DNA of 64,000 nucleotides from Oxyruncus cristatus (Eukaryota; Chordata; Aves; Passeriformes; Cotingidae): positions 145,375 to 209,374 of the forward strand of contig VXAY01004091.1 in NCBI GenBank assembly GCA_013399855.1, written 5' to 3'. Below the pieces are notes generated by a model. That model did no database searches, had not been told where the DNA came from, and saw nothing but the letters and a program-made list of their open reading frames with translations. The position numbers were made by a program, and so were the translations under genes. Of this stretch, positions 11,906 through 24,870 are shown in pieces; the stretch's first letter is position 1, and each line of letters starts with the position of its first letter.

Positions 11906-14900
11906 AAACGGGGTACCTTCAAAAATTAGGTTCAGGGGAAACAGCAATAAAAATCAAATAAATAAAATCTATGCTAGGAATAGGTCTCAAAAAATTGGGA
12001 GTGTTTTGTTTTAAATGCCCATAGTTTTCCCTCAGCTTCTGCAGCACAGCTGTGTGTGCTGCTGTCCTGCATTTGGTCTTACTCTGCCCATGTCCAAATT
12101 TTTCCCCATGCAGCAATGGCTCCTTTGTTTTTATTTTGTGCACTAACCAGCAAAATAGTTGGTGGACTTCTTCAAACTCGTTGTATACTCATTATATGCT
12201 CAAAATGATGCCTTAGACTAACAAGCTGGTATTTTCCATAACCTGCTGCTACTTAGTTGGAACACCATAGACACGTTCAGGTGGTCAGCTTTCAGTGAAC
12301 ATTGACATATAAAGCAGAAGTCTTCCTCAGTCTCAAGCACAGCAACATGAAGCATGTTATTTGAATGGAAAATGCAATCCTTTCTGTAATGTTAATTTGG
12401 AAGCTATTAATCTTAGGTAAGCGTGCTTCCTCTTCACGAACATGATCTGCCCTTTGGTACAGCCGGTACTGCTGCAGTATCAGTCAGTTCTGCCATAGCC
12501 AGTCTCCTCCCGCAAACAGCTACAAATCACAAAAAAAAGGGAAGGTTTTTTAAGCCCTTATTTCCTTGGAGGCTTACTGTTCACAAATCCTAGCAGAAGT
12601 TTTGGCACATCCTGACCCCCAGTCAGGATGACTGGAGTCAAGCAGATTGCAGGTTTGAAGGGATACATCTTCTCCTCCAAAAGGCACACCACTGGGAGGT
12701 AGAGGCAGCCCTCAGTCTGCTGCCAAAGCGAGGGCCACGCGAGCCACTCTAACGGCCATTCTTCTGGTTAACACAGACAGCAGATTTTCATTTTATTTTT
12801 TTTTTTTCCTGACACACACAAATGTCTACTTATTCCATTTGGGAGATGGATATAATCCGTAAAACTCAGTGCACATAAGCCAGATGGCAGATCTGAGTAA
12901 GTTGTGACCAAAAACTTTTGAACTTTAGCCCAGTTCCACACCAGTGGAAGATGTGTCCCCGGTGAATCTGGTATCTGTGCTCATTCAGCATAGCTAGGAA
13001 GGGCACAAATAAGTCCTGTGCAAATAATTGTGTTGGATCAGTTTATGCTTAACATTTATATATACCCGCCTAATTGAATTGAGTGTCTAATCCCAGGGTT
13101 CATTATCTATTTCCCTATCTAAGTTTTTTCTCCTATTTATGTTCGTCACCCAGCTGTCCCCTCCTCCAAACGGTCAACCACTGCCCCGTAAAAGACTTTA
13201 CATCAGCCTCCCAAACCTGTATCATGGTGCAGCAATTTTCTCAGCAAGGGAGCACTGGGAGTTGGGCCCATCCCTGACACTGAATGAAAGGAGTAGGGAG
13301 AAAAAAATGCATGAAAGTCTGGAAGATGGAGCACGTTGTTGTCAAAGCCTTCCTTGACAGTCTGCTGGAAAGAGCGTAGCATGGTACTGAGTCAGGACAT
13401 GGCATTGCTGCTTTTTGTAACCAGAATAAAGGAATAAAAAGATCAGTTAAAATGCTTGCTGGAAGTTATTGATAGAAAAATTTTTTCTGCACGGAAGATT
13501 ATAAACAGAGCTTTATCTGAGGATGGATTTGTTTTAATTTGGCATTGATGTATTTGATACCTGGTAGGATCAAAGAAAATGGAATCAAAGAGTGAAATAC
13601 AGGCAGAACTGCTTCTCTGAATATTGGCCTCTTTTATAGATACAAAATCTCAGGACTAGAGTGCTCAAATTTATTTGTACTGATGTTTGTTTAAAGATCA
13701 ATATTAAATAAATTGGTCTGGAAGCTATAGTCATAAAGCAGCTGTCGGACTAATGTAATCCCACAATGCTATTTTGTCTACTGCATGAAACCTGGTTAGC
13801 TGTGTACTTCTAATAACATGTGGATATCTAGTGAAAAAGAAAATAGCTGAACTGGATTTGGTGCACTTGGATTAACTATGTGCATATCCATATATGTGAA
13901 ATTTCAGCTTGCTGACCAGACTGTAAATCAAGCCTAACTGCCAGATTTTCATGGAAAATTCCGTCTTGAATTTAAATAGTTGTAGAAAGAATTTTATGCC
14001 GTTCACATCGAAAGTAGTGAGGGGTGATATAATTGTAAATCTGCCTGGTTTGGCTTTGGATGTGTAATAAATCTCTAGTGTCTAAATACATACAGTTTAT
14101 GTGTTTGATAGTAAACACAGGGTTCTTCGCGGCCATTCTTCTGTGTTTCTGTTGACAATTTGCAGGGATTTTCTCTGTGATTTCCCTCAATGAAAACAAG
14201 AAGAAAGGAAATATTTCAAAATGTAGGGCTGCTTTGCATTATGAGAGTCACATGAAGGACCTCTGACAAGCCTAAGATTTCCATGTGTTTCAGAAGCTGT
14301 CAAAAATGCTCCAAGCCAAAAATGAGATTTGTTTGTACAATGTAAACCCCTTTATCTAGAGGTCCAAGGGACACCTGAAAGCTCTGGATAAGCAGTTTTG
14401 GATGAATTCAGCAGCTTTTTTAGAAGGGCCTGCCCTTCAGGTTCCCCCCACCAGTCAGGGCTGAAAAGGTAAAGGCAATTGGTGCCTCATCACCACACTG
14501 GGATTTTGGGAACCTGTAACATGGCTCCACTGACTTTGCCTTTCTGCACGAGAGCTGCCCAGATCCTGGTGCACTGAGTTTCAAATGTCAATTGGCTAGA
14601 AACACCCTAACTTCTTGTCCCATTTTGGACCCAGATGTCCCTGCACAGTAAAGTCTCCTACCCTCGAAAGCCAGCATCAGCCTTACCCGCCAAGGTGCAC
14701 CTAAGCTCCGTGACTTAAGGTGGGGGAGGAGATCTGTCTTTTCTCTACATCCCATGTTTTCCAGTCCGTCCACTTTACCTGTGTGACTTTAATGACGTTT
14801 TCATGAGTAGAGCTGAACAGCTGACACTGTGAGTAATAATAAGTGTCTTGTCCAATGTGTATTCAAGGGGGAACGGCTGGTATCCTGAAAGTTTCAACAC

Positions 14901-16739
14901 CCTTGTCTCAGTCACGTTGTGAGTGTATGGATGTGTCATCTCAGTGTTGACAAGTGGATGACTTGTGTGTCAGGACCACGATGTTCACCCTCCCACACCA
15001 CAGCCTTGGCTGTATTTATACACTCTAATCCAGCTTTACAGGGAGTATAGACACGCATGTGCATGGATATTAGAATTCAATGGCTTGAATGTCCGTAGGT
15101 GTAAAAAAGGACCTTTGTTCGGAGACACGCCCTGAGGCATATTTGCAATCTGAAGAGCCATTTGTATTTAATTGTAACAGAAGATGTGGCATGAATAAAA
15201 TTATTTTTCAGCAACTGCAGCATATTTAAATCTTTCTGCCTTCTGAAGGGAGTTTTACAGTAGTTCCCACTGGCCAGACCATTGCTCATAGTTTTGGGGA
15301 TGCTAACCAACCCATACTTACTGTTTTTTCTCAGCTTTCCTAGTGGTTGCTTCTGTCTTCTTGGGTGAGCCACTTAATTGCTATGAAGTGCCGTTGTCCA
15401 CAACATTAAAATGGGGACAGTGATACTTTTTGTTGGTATATAGAGCATTTGGGGAATTCTGTGTGAATATGACTTTTGCAGATTGTTTTGTGTGATCACG
15501 ATGAAAAATACTGCTGCTCTGAAAATATGACAAGAGGGCAGAGTATCCAGGCATGTCTGTGGGGGAAAACATGCATAAAGAAGAGCCCCAGGTGACAGTA
15601 CAGCCACCTGCAGCCCTGTACCAGGCATGCTCTGAAACAGCAGAATCCTGTCACTGTCGCAAACCACATCGTGATTTGCAGATACCCAGCTGGATTCTGC
15701 AATTTATACATTGCTTACATAGCAGTGCCTACATATCTGTAACCATATATCTATAGACAGCAGAACCTTTTGTTTCTTGTCTTTTTTAGAGATTAATTAT
15801 AGAGCAATACAGATGGGACATTACCCCAGTGCATTTCTCCCCTTTGGAAATTCAGAAAGGACGCTAGGTTTATAGCCTGGGTCATAATCAGGAAAGGGCT
15901 TAACAAGGGGACTGGGGGAAAATGGAGGTAGAGGAGACCATCTATCCTTTTCATGAAATCAATTCCGTAATGTAGTTTAACTGCAGGTTCTGCAGCAAGG
16001 AGCAAAATCCATTTTCCAACTGTTTAGGACTTTTAGTCCCTAGAAGCCTCAACCATGGAAATGAGGGAACCTGTTTACTAACATAGTGTGCTGCCACTCT
16101 GACATGTTTTAAAAACCATGAAATGAGAATAGATAGGCTATGAATTTGTAGATATATGACTGCATACTGTACGTATAGTTCTAATTTTTGTAACAAAGAC
16201 ATAAAACTTAAAGCAGAAATGTGGCTGATTGTGCTGAATTATTACTCCAAGATAGATTCATCAAATCTCCCAGCTGTATAAGACAGGGCTTACTAATGAA
16301 GTTCCCTATCAAAAAGAAAAGCCTAATTTTGATTTGGCTTAGGTAATGAACTTCTTTTTCCTGGTGTGATTATCTGCATGGGGTGGCTAAAAGAGTAGCA
16401 AGAGAGAGTGCGCTCACAGAAGCATTATGCAAAATGTCTTTTGTCTCTTTTTGCTGGGATATATTAAATTTTCAATGTAGTCTATGTAATATAAAATTAT
16501 GATAATGACTTTTGGCCCACTGTGAAGGCAGCTTGCTGGTCCTGAGCATGTGTGTCTGGCTTGAGCACTAGGATACACTGTGGGAGTTGCCTTTTCTATT
16601 AACAAACCTCTAGATACCTAATGATGAATTTTCTTTCACCAAATGTTCTCCTTTTGTCTAAAATACAAGCATTTTCTAAATTGCTTTTGAGAAAAACAAG
16701 AGAGGCAGAGAGGTCTATGGCACTGACAAGGGATATTGT

Positions 16740-17060
16740 AGCAAAGCAAGGAATTCAGTTAGCATCATTCTTGTAATTATAAGCCAACCAAAAGATTGTT
16801 TCACGTAATAGTGAAAATATTTACTACCTTATTGAAATAAATGATGGCATTACATTAATGAAGGAACAAATCGAGCAATTTGCTCATAAAATGTCACTGC
16901 AAGTTCAGTAGCATGGAACTTGACAGTCAAATTTATTGTGGGTAATTGTAGCAACTTTCGCTACCCATAGTCTCTTAGTAATTGTTAAATTTTTCTCTAC
17001 TTGCACACTTCTTCCCCGTTCATCATCCAAAAAAAGGCCAAACAATGAAAAAAGACTCAT
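16740..17060. promoter_or_regulatory. Candidate conserved noncoding stretch
   Basis: AT-rich but not low-complexity sequence with repeated homeodomain-type cores (gtaattataag, attacattaatg, gggtaattgtag, agtaattgtt) and no repeat or coding signature. Inferred only. Confidence 0.28.
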
Positions 17061-20000
17061 AAGTGTTCTGGTTTTATTATAATTTATTAAACAAGACATA
17101 AAGTCAAAAATGAATGTATTTTAAATAGGCAGAGCATTTATAAGCTGAATATAGTTTATCTTGCAAGATCCTTTTCTATGTGAAAAACACATAATCATCT
17201 TGACACACAGTGTCTGTGGTTTTCTACATTTCTGTTTTTTCTTTATTGTCAAAGACACTGCGAACAAACTCAAGAGTCCACACTAAGCCATGCTACCTAC
17301 ACAAAATTATGGTCACCTATGTGTGATATCACTGTAACATTTTTATTATGGTGTCATACTAACTGGATTAAAATTTCAAGGAAGGAATGAGCTGCAGCAG
17401 TCCAGTAACTGACTGGACCATTTTCAGTCTGTTCCCAACAGCGAGAAAATAAATGTAATGAAACATATACTGAAAACACAGGTGTTATCCTGCCACCCAA
17501 ACGTCCTTGTCTGTGCACAGAGGAGTCGGCTTTGGTGGATCTCCTCACAGGGCAGAATACAGGATCTGGCCTATATTGCTCAGGTCTGTCATATTATTAA
17601 GGCGATTATTTTTCAAAGTTTCCCGGGAGAGCTGAGCTGCCTCCCAAGGCAGCTCCAGCCAGTAGCTTTCTGTGGCATGTGTCAGGGAAAGGGCGGTGCT
17701 GCGGGTATTTACGTACCTGATGATCACAACAGAATTATCTCTGCCGTGTGCCTGTTTGCGTGGACTTGATTTGAATTTGGTAAAACAGGTTAGCTACTAA
17801 GAAACCACTTAGCTTTTGCAGAATAATTACAGTTACTTTATATCAAAATCTGAGGGAAAAAAAGATGAAAGAGAATGCAGTGGAATAATAAAAATAAAAG
17901 CCTAATTTTTAATTTTCTGATACTACATATAACCAACATAACCTTTAACGGATTAAGAGCAAATCTCTCCAGAAATGGAATCAAGCCTTTTTGCCTTCCT
18001 CTCTTCTTCTTAGTAAAGAGTTTATTGTATGTTCTGCAATGAATAAAAGCTCTGTGAATATCTGAGAACACATTAGTAGGTCTAAAGGTTGGGAATGTGG
18101 GCAATTAATTAATTAAATTATTATACAATATAGCTTGTAGCAGTGTAAGCCTGCATTCCTTTGACCCTCCTCTCTCCTTAGCCCTTACTGCTTTAAATGA
18201 AGACATATAGGAATGATGCCTGTCTCTTGCTGGCATTACTTATACGTTTCCCAGTGATACACATAATCAGACTTTTTCTCCTACATCTGTAAATGTCCTA
18301 CTGATCAGTGGTACAGAAAACCTCTCAGCATCTGGCATTTCTTTGTAGCTGCCAGTAATCTCTGACTGTAATCTTTATTAAATCAGTCCTTTAGTCCCTG
18401 TGAAAACCATTTCCTTACCATGTATAGCTATTTAGATTTCATTTTAAAATAAATAATAAAACTTCTGAGACATATGGCATTATACCACAAGTGTCATGCC
18501 CTTTGAGGCTGTCTTATGCATAGCAATGGCTGCAGATCGATGAGAGAGCTTGAAGGCTCTAAGAAATGAGTCTGCTGAAAGTTCGAAGGGTGGAAGTCTC
18601 CAGTATGTAATGAGGTTATGTCTGTGCTGCGCTCACTTTCCTACCAGTCAGGAGGCGTCGTACTGTGTGGCCAAAAAATATTGTTCTTTTGGTTACTGCC
18701 CAAGCTTCCATATGTTACCACTTTTTCCCTTTTCCTTAGATGCAGCACTTAGGTAAATGCTGAATGGATCAAACTACATAAGGTTATGTTCAAATGACAG
18801 AAAGGACAACTCTTGGCAGCCGCGTTCTGTGTTTTTATCCTTAATTCTTCATCTGTGTTTTATCAGCTGAAGCAGACAGCAGCAGATGAGCAGAAACTTC
18901 TCTGCATAAGAACTTCAGGAAAGTAAAACTGGCCATTTTAAGAGCAAATGGCTGTCCTGCAGTTGGAGCACCGTGGAAATGGCAAAGTGATTGTTTAAAA
19001 TGTTTTTATCTGGTGGTGTCCCATTTATACTAGAAATTGTGAATTCAGTCTGGTTATTTTCTCATCTCATTAACATCTTTTGGTGTTCAAAGAGGCCCCT
19101 TTTTCTTTCTTTTTTTTTTTCTTTCTTTTCTTCACTCCTTGATCAGTTTATTTTACTATGAGATTGACGCAGTAGTTTTAGATTTTGCTTATTGCTTGGT
19201 AACAGATGTTTGCTCAGCAAAAGTATTCATTTCTTGTGCTTCTTCATATAGAGATGGTTAGATCTATGTAATATGCTTTGCCTTACCCGAATGCAGAGCT
19301 TTGAGTCATTTGTAGCATTTGTTTGTGTTTGGAGATTTCATAGTAGCATTGAGGGCTTTCGACCCATTCATGTTTGGTATATGCCCTCACCGAACATATT
19401 TCTGATTTTTTGCCTCTGAGTAGGATATTTTGCTCGAGATTCAGGTCCACAAAGCTCTGTTCAAATCATCTGGCAGGGGTACCACTGTGTTTGTATTAAT
19501 GTATCTCCTGTTCTTGCGAGTAAATGGCTGGCATTCTGTTTTTGTTGGTCTGCCAGCCAAACTATGAAGTGGTAATTGAGTCTGTTTTAAAGTGGAATGC
19601 TTTAGACAGTGCTTTAATTGTACTCGAGCCAATTCCGTAAATATACACTCCAGTATTAAGTTATTTTCTACTATAAGCATTTATTCAGAATCCATTTGTA
19701 TTGCGTTTAGTAAGTTTGCTTCACTTGTCTTTATAAAAAAAATTTTTTTCTGAAACTCCTTCCTCCCTCTCACATGCTTTTAAATTACAAAGCAGGTGCA
19801 CATTTTTAAAAGTGATCTCGTTGTTCTTGTCAAAATGGTCCTGTCCCTCTCTGCTCCCTCTATCCATGTGTGGAAAATGTTGCATTTATTATCACACCCA
19901 GTTTTATGCATCTTCCAGATGATTTAACTGAACTGATGCTATGGAGGATATGCTGACTGGCACTTTTCCCATGCCTAATGTGTTAACAAAAGCCAATAGT

Positions 20001-20199
20001 GTCAGTTTTAACAGTTTTAGTTAAATTCCCATGACGCTCTTAACAAACGTTGAAACCTCTGCCATGTCTTACCCTGACAGATTCCCTGCCGTCATTGCAC
20101 ACTTAAAATAAATGTCATCCCCAATCAAAAAGTTCACATTTTTTCTGACAATATAATTTGTTACTTTGTTCCTGTTTTATCTCTTTCTTCAGCACAATA

Positions 20200-21060
20200 A
20201 TCCAAGGACGCATACGTTACTTCTTTAAAGTGGTTTGTACCATCTTTTATTGTTAGAGCTGGAAGCAAAGCAGCAAGTGATGGAAATAGCCCCTCCATTT
20301 GACTCGGCACAAAAGGAAGTTTTCATAATGAGGCACGTGGAATATGAATTGTGCCTCCTAGGGCTGAGTGAGAGTAAACCAACGTGTCTGGAAATGTGCT
20401 CGGCGGCAGCGTGTACCCACTGTGTGTGTAACATGGGGTGAGCCATTAGTAGCAAGTTCCGTGTACTTCGAGTGATGCTTTTCAAGCAAATATCATCCCA
20501 TCTTTTCTACTATTTGTTTCATCACCCTTCCTCTTTCACGGACAGTTTTTGCAACGGGTAGACGAGAGAAAACCCTACGGAATGCGTTCTAGCCTCTAAG
20601 GGCTACCTTTGGCTATATATTAGAGCTCTGAATGGGATGGAATATTCTACCTGCGAGTGCATGTATTTATGCAAAGGGAGGCCCCTTTGTGAGCAGCAGC
20701 GTCTCTTTGATCTAACCTGTGCAAGCCGTTAAGGCGAGATAGTAGGCAGAGTTTTTTTAATTATTGCATTATAGGTACAATTGGCACCTCTCTCTTCTCC
20801 TCCCTCCCTCCCTCTCGCCGTGTCTGTCGCACGCTCAGAGACAGAGCGAGGTGGCTTTCACAGCAGCTGGTTAATTTCCCTGGCTTCACACTACTGTTTA
20901 ATGATCCGTTTCTCCTGTGCCACCTCTCTCATCTACTGAAAGATAGGTACAAATTGTACCTATAAAAATTATAATACAACCCTGGACTATCTTTGTTTTT
21001 CAAATTGTGATCATCTGAACTGAGGTTTAATATTCTTTACTTTCGCAATTCTTTAGAAAT
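20200..21060. promoter_or_regulatory. Candidate conserved noncoding element with paired palindromes
   Basis: This block is non-repetitive, unusually rich in CpG for the intron, and carries no credible coding frame. It contains a TCF/LEF-like CTTTGAT (20705-20711), an E-box CAGCTG followed by TTAAT (20864-20875), TAAT-type homeodomain cores, and two related palindromes (20771-20789 and 20943-20963). The make-up resembles developmental enhancers found in introns of ZNF521-type loci; the call is inferred, because conservation cannot be measured here. Confidence 0.45.
20943..20963. repeat. Perfect 21-bp palindrome (ATAGGTACAA-A-TTGTACCTAT)
   Basis: Ten-base arms around a single central base are perfectly complementary. 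The centre ACAAATTGT resembles two opposed SOX/HMG half-sites. A related imperfect palindrome (ATAGGTACAATTGGCACCT) lies 172 bp upstream at 20771-20789. Confidence 0.9.
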
Positions 21061-22987
21061 AGCCAAGAATAAATGACTACATCCTACGAGAAGCACTTTG
21101 GTGTAAAGATTTTATATTTGGGGCATTTGGCAGCCTTTCCTATGGTTGGTTGTTTTTGAAGGTGGAAGATAAATCCCATGGAGATATCATCCAAACAACC
21201 GTATGGCCACTAAGCCAGCCTGCAAACCATTGCAAATGGCCAGATATGCTGGCAGGTCTGGCTATCGGGCTACATCTGTCTCTGGGCACCTCAGAAGACC
21301 TTGTAGCACTTGGTTCTGCTTGAAAGAGATGGGTAACAAATCGCTGTGCAGGCATCACACAGAAAGAGTTAATCCTTCCTCATGACAGAGGGATTAGTTT
21401 CTTAAGGGCTGTCCCAGGGTTCTGATTCTATCAATGGTGGGTAATATAGGAAGGGGAGATTGTCACCCATACCTAATGAATTGCTGTCCTATCGCTGGGA
21501 GTGGCCCAGATCAGGAATTACATATTTTAGTAATGAACCAGAGGGAAGTTAACAACACTACTCACAGTTTGTTATGTCCTTTCCAGGGCTAAGCGTCACT
21601 TCCTAGGAGTTTCCAGTCCCTTGCTTTAGAAGAGTGCTCAAAAATGTGTTCAAAATTTCTTAACCTGTGGAAGCTTTGTGGTTTTTGTGAATTTATTTGT
21701 TTATGGTTTTTTGTCCAATTTCTCAGCTGGAGGATATCAGGACCAAATAAATCTGTTTCGACACAAAAGCAAGGTAAATGTTGGGACCATGTTGAAGGGG
21801 TGTCCAAAATAAATAATCTCTAGGGAAAAAAATCATCAACCCCAAACAAAAAGAAAACAGAGGAGCATCAGTGCAGTTAAAGAAAGGTTGCACTTTGAAA
21901 CTGCGGATTTTAATTCAGCAGGAAGCTTTCTCTTGAGTATTACGACAGAGTTTAAAGGGACCTCCATAATGATTGATATTCAGTAGATTTTCATGTGTTT
22001 TCAAAGTTTCTTTCTTTAAGGAAAGCCATTCACATGCCTGATTAGTAAGCAGAGAGCGACCCCTCTTAAAAGCTGTGCTAGGAAACTGGGGAATTCATGT
22101 AATTTAGAGAAACGTGTTGGACAGAGGGGTTTGGAAGTAAAGGTATACTGTCTTCCTAGGAGGAATGCATTAGAGAATCCTTATTCTGAATAATAGGCAC
22201 TGTATTTTCTGTAAAAATACTGAATCACAGTTTGGTGAATTTAGGCAGCAGGTTTGAAGTCCTCTTCTAGCTAGTGTGTTTCAGTCCATTTCTAAATGCC
22301 ACAATTGCAAACAAAGCAAAGAGAGAAGTAATTTCAGGCATGTAACGAAGAAGTACTTTAGGAGGAAATGAAACTGGTTTTAAATGTAACAGCCATCACA
22401 GTCAGCAGAAGGACAGGGATAGTAGTGGAAAAAGAAGTTGAAAGGGAGCCAGAACCAATACCATTAGCCATAAAGCAACTGACGGTGGAAACCAATTTCA
22501 CAGAGTTTGTTATCCCATTGTGAGTTTCATACTTGTCCTTCTCAGTTTTCTAGGAAAGATCTCACTTCAGTGACTCCTCTGCCCCCATCTTCTTTTCGCA
22601 GTGTAAGGGTAAGATAAAACCCGCTACAACTCATCCCTAGTGACCTCGTCTCTCAAGATGCCCTACTCTGCATCCTCCTGCCATGAAAGCCAAGAACATT
22701 TCAGTTCTTCCATTCCCCTCGCAGCCCCACCACAATATGTATCCCCGACTTCCTCTTTCAGAGTTGCACAGTGCAAACAGAGGAGTTTCTCTGTACAACT
22801 GTTCCAGTCTGCAGAATGGCTGTTTGAAATCAGAAAATGTTCTGCTTCTGATCCAAAATTTGGGACTGCCATTGACATAATAGAGCTTGAAAATGTCTCC
22901 TTCCCTCTTGGCCTGTGTGCATAATCAGGTCATACCTGCCCTGCTAATCAGTAAAGCAAAAACCAAAAGAGACTGTCTAATTAAAGC

Positions 22988-23022
22988 ATTGTAGAGCTAG
23001 GAAGACCTTCTGCAATCCAACC
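22988..23022 (-). repeat. Possible decayed CR1 3' tip, antisense
   Basis: 'tagagctaggaagaccttctgcaatccaacc' resembles the reverse-complement CR1 terminus (tagagttggaagagacctt...tccaacc). It is very short and could be coincidental. Confidence 0.35.
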
Positions 23023-24107
23023 ACATGAACAATGCTAGGGTAAAATTTGTTTGACTGGAACATTTATCAAAGGCTTGAAAATGATAAAGATGTACAAAAT
23101 CCACCCGTAAAAATAGTAGCCAGGAAAAAGAGGTTGAATCACTGAATATGTTTTTTCACTGTGAATTGTTTCCCAGGTTCTGCTTGAAATTCAGGTTGTT
23201 TATAACCAGCAATCCTTTTGGAAATTGCTTAGAAGAAAGCTTAATGATTGGAGATTATCTTAAAGCCAGATTTCCATGAAAACCACTTTAAGTGCTTTTG
23301 GCATTCATAGGTCTTCTTTCCTTTGTGACCTTCCACCGCAACTAGGTGGTGTTCCAAAGTCAGACGTGCTGTAACTGCATCTTCAGCATTAGACAGCAAT
23401 TCCAAGAGCACACAGACCAGTAGCTGCTCTGTGGTCTACTCTACCTTTGGACAGGTACGAATCTTTGGAACAAGTCAATTTCCACATGCTATAGTTCCTC
23501 CAGTGCTTGTTCAGGCACCTTTAAAATGTTTTCATGTTGACCAGTAAATTGTCATAGCCCCAGGTGAGTGTTCAGCAACATTGGGGTCTGTTTCGTGTAC
23601 TGTCCTGTCTGGTTTGAGCTGTGAATGGGACTACACTTGGCTAACAAACCTTCTTAGCAGTTTCAGCAGGCCTATCATTGCAGCATGTCAGTAGTGTATC
23701 TGGTGCCTCTGATCAACCATACACACACTGTCTTCTTACCATTTCTGGTGTGTCATACAGCAGTCTCAACAAGCATGCATGGCTGGCTAAGACATATCTA
23801 GAGGAGTATCCCAGCTTCTTTGTGTTTGCTCCATGGAAAAAACTGATGATTTTCAATGGTGTCGGGAACATGTGTTGGGGATGCTTCAATGAATTGAAAA
23901 AAAATAACACAGAGTGTGTTTCTTTTTCCAAATGCCAGCAATTTATGGGTATCTACTATCAGTGTAATGGTATTTTCAGTATTCCATCAGTCTAACTTCT
24001 CTCATCAGTATGATAACATAATTGCATATAGATCCTGCTACACAGACAAAGGTGTGCAAGAAGTAAATACTTAGTCAAAGGCACATGGACACAACAGAAT
24101 GACGCTG

Positions 24108-24333
24108 TCTCAGGGGAAGTTCAGATCGGACATTAGGAAAAGGTTCTTCACTGAACAGGTGGTCAATCACAACAGGCTCCCCACAGCACCAAGACTGTCA
24201 GAGTTCAAGGAACATCTGCAGGACACTCTTAGTCTTATTATTATTGTTAGGTAGTCCTGTGAGGAGCAGAGAACCGGACTTGATGATCCGTATGGGTCCC
24301 TTCCAACTCAAAATATTCAGTGATTCTCTGTTT
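24108..24333 (+). repeat. CR1 LINE 3' end, sense
   Basis: The stretch reads like the CR1 3' region: a block around 'cattaggaaaaggttcttcac', then 'acaggctcccca', 'cagagttcaagga', 'ccggacttgatgatcc' and 'gggtcccttccaactca'. It ends with the diverged terminal octamer repeat (attcagtgattctctg). It is 5'-truncated like most CR1 copies and has many substitutions, so it is an older insertion. Confidence 0.92.
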
Positions 24334-24554
24334 TCTATAAACAGCCCTGTACGGGACATATATTACACAAGTTAAACAGAGATAATTTTCAACCTATTAC
24401 CTTGACCAGAAGAGAGGCACATCAGCTGAGATATGTATCTCTTGCTTGTAAGGCCATGTACCAACAAAACATACCACTAAGTTACCTGGAAGAGGAAAAA
24501 TCCTAGCACCCACAACAATTTATTTCCAAAATCCTGGTTGCTGTTCATTCTCCC

Positions 24555-24617
24555 TTTTCTTTTTTTTTTTTTTTTGTTTTGTTTTGTTTTGGTTTGGTTT
24601 TTTTGTTTTGTTTTTCT
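24555..24617 (+). repeat. T-rich simple repeat with TTTTG units
   Basis: A poly-T run passes into several TTTTG/TTTGG units (gttttgttttgttttggtttggttt). Confidence 0.92.
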
Positions 24618-24807
24618 GATAAGTGCTTTGTGGTTTTTGTTTTCAAGCAGCAGAAAAGAAAAACATCTCCCTTAGTTTCCTTTGACTTTTTTCTGAGTAA
24701 CTCTAATGCATTGTATCCAGTGAAATCTACTCAGACCCCTCACACTCTTGAAAAGGAACGTGGAGAAGTATATTCACTCTGTAGAGAACAGTTTTAACTA
24801 AGCTGAG

Positions 24808-24870
24808 ATATATATACACACACACACACACATATATGTGTACATATATACATGGACACATATATATTAT
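24808..24870 (+). repeat. Compound (TA)n(CA)n(TA)n microsatellite
   Basis: TA units, about ten CA units, then alternating TATATG/ACATATA sequence. It is likely polymorphic. Confidence 0.93.

Larger units (their letters stand above)
8471..20199 (+). other. Intronic sequence without identified gene
   Basis: No recognisable repeats or exons. It contains the 24-base duplicate of a 7.7 kb sequence at 9679-9702, the G12 run, short T tracts (12797, 19110) and the candidate element at 16740-17060. Open frames are short and unconvincing. Confidence 0.55.

Noticed and set aside
20614..20624. MEF2-like CTATATATTAG
   Set aside because: Has five rather than four A/T bases between CTA and TAG, so does not fit the consensus.
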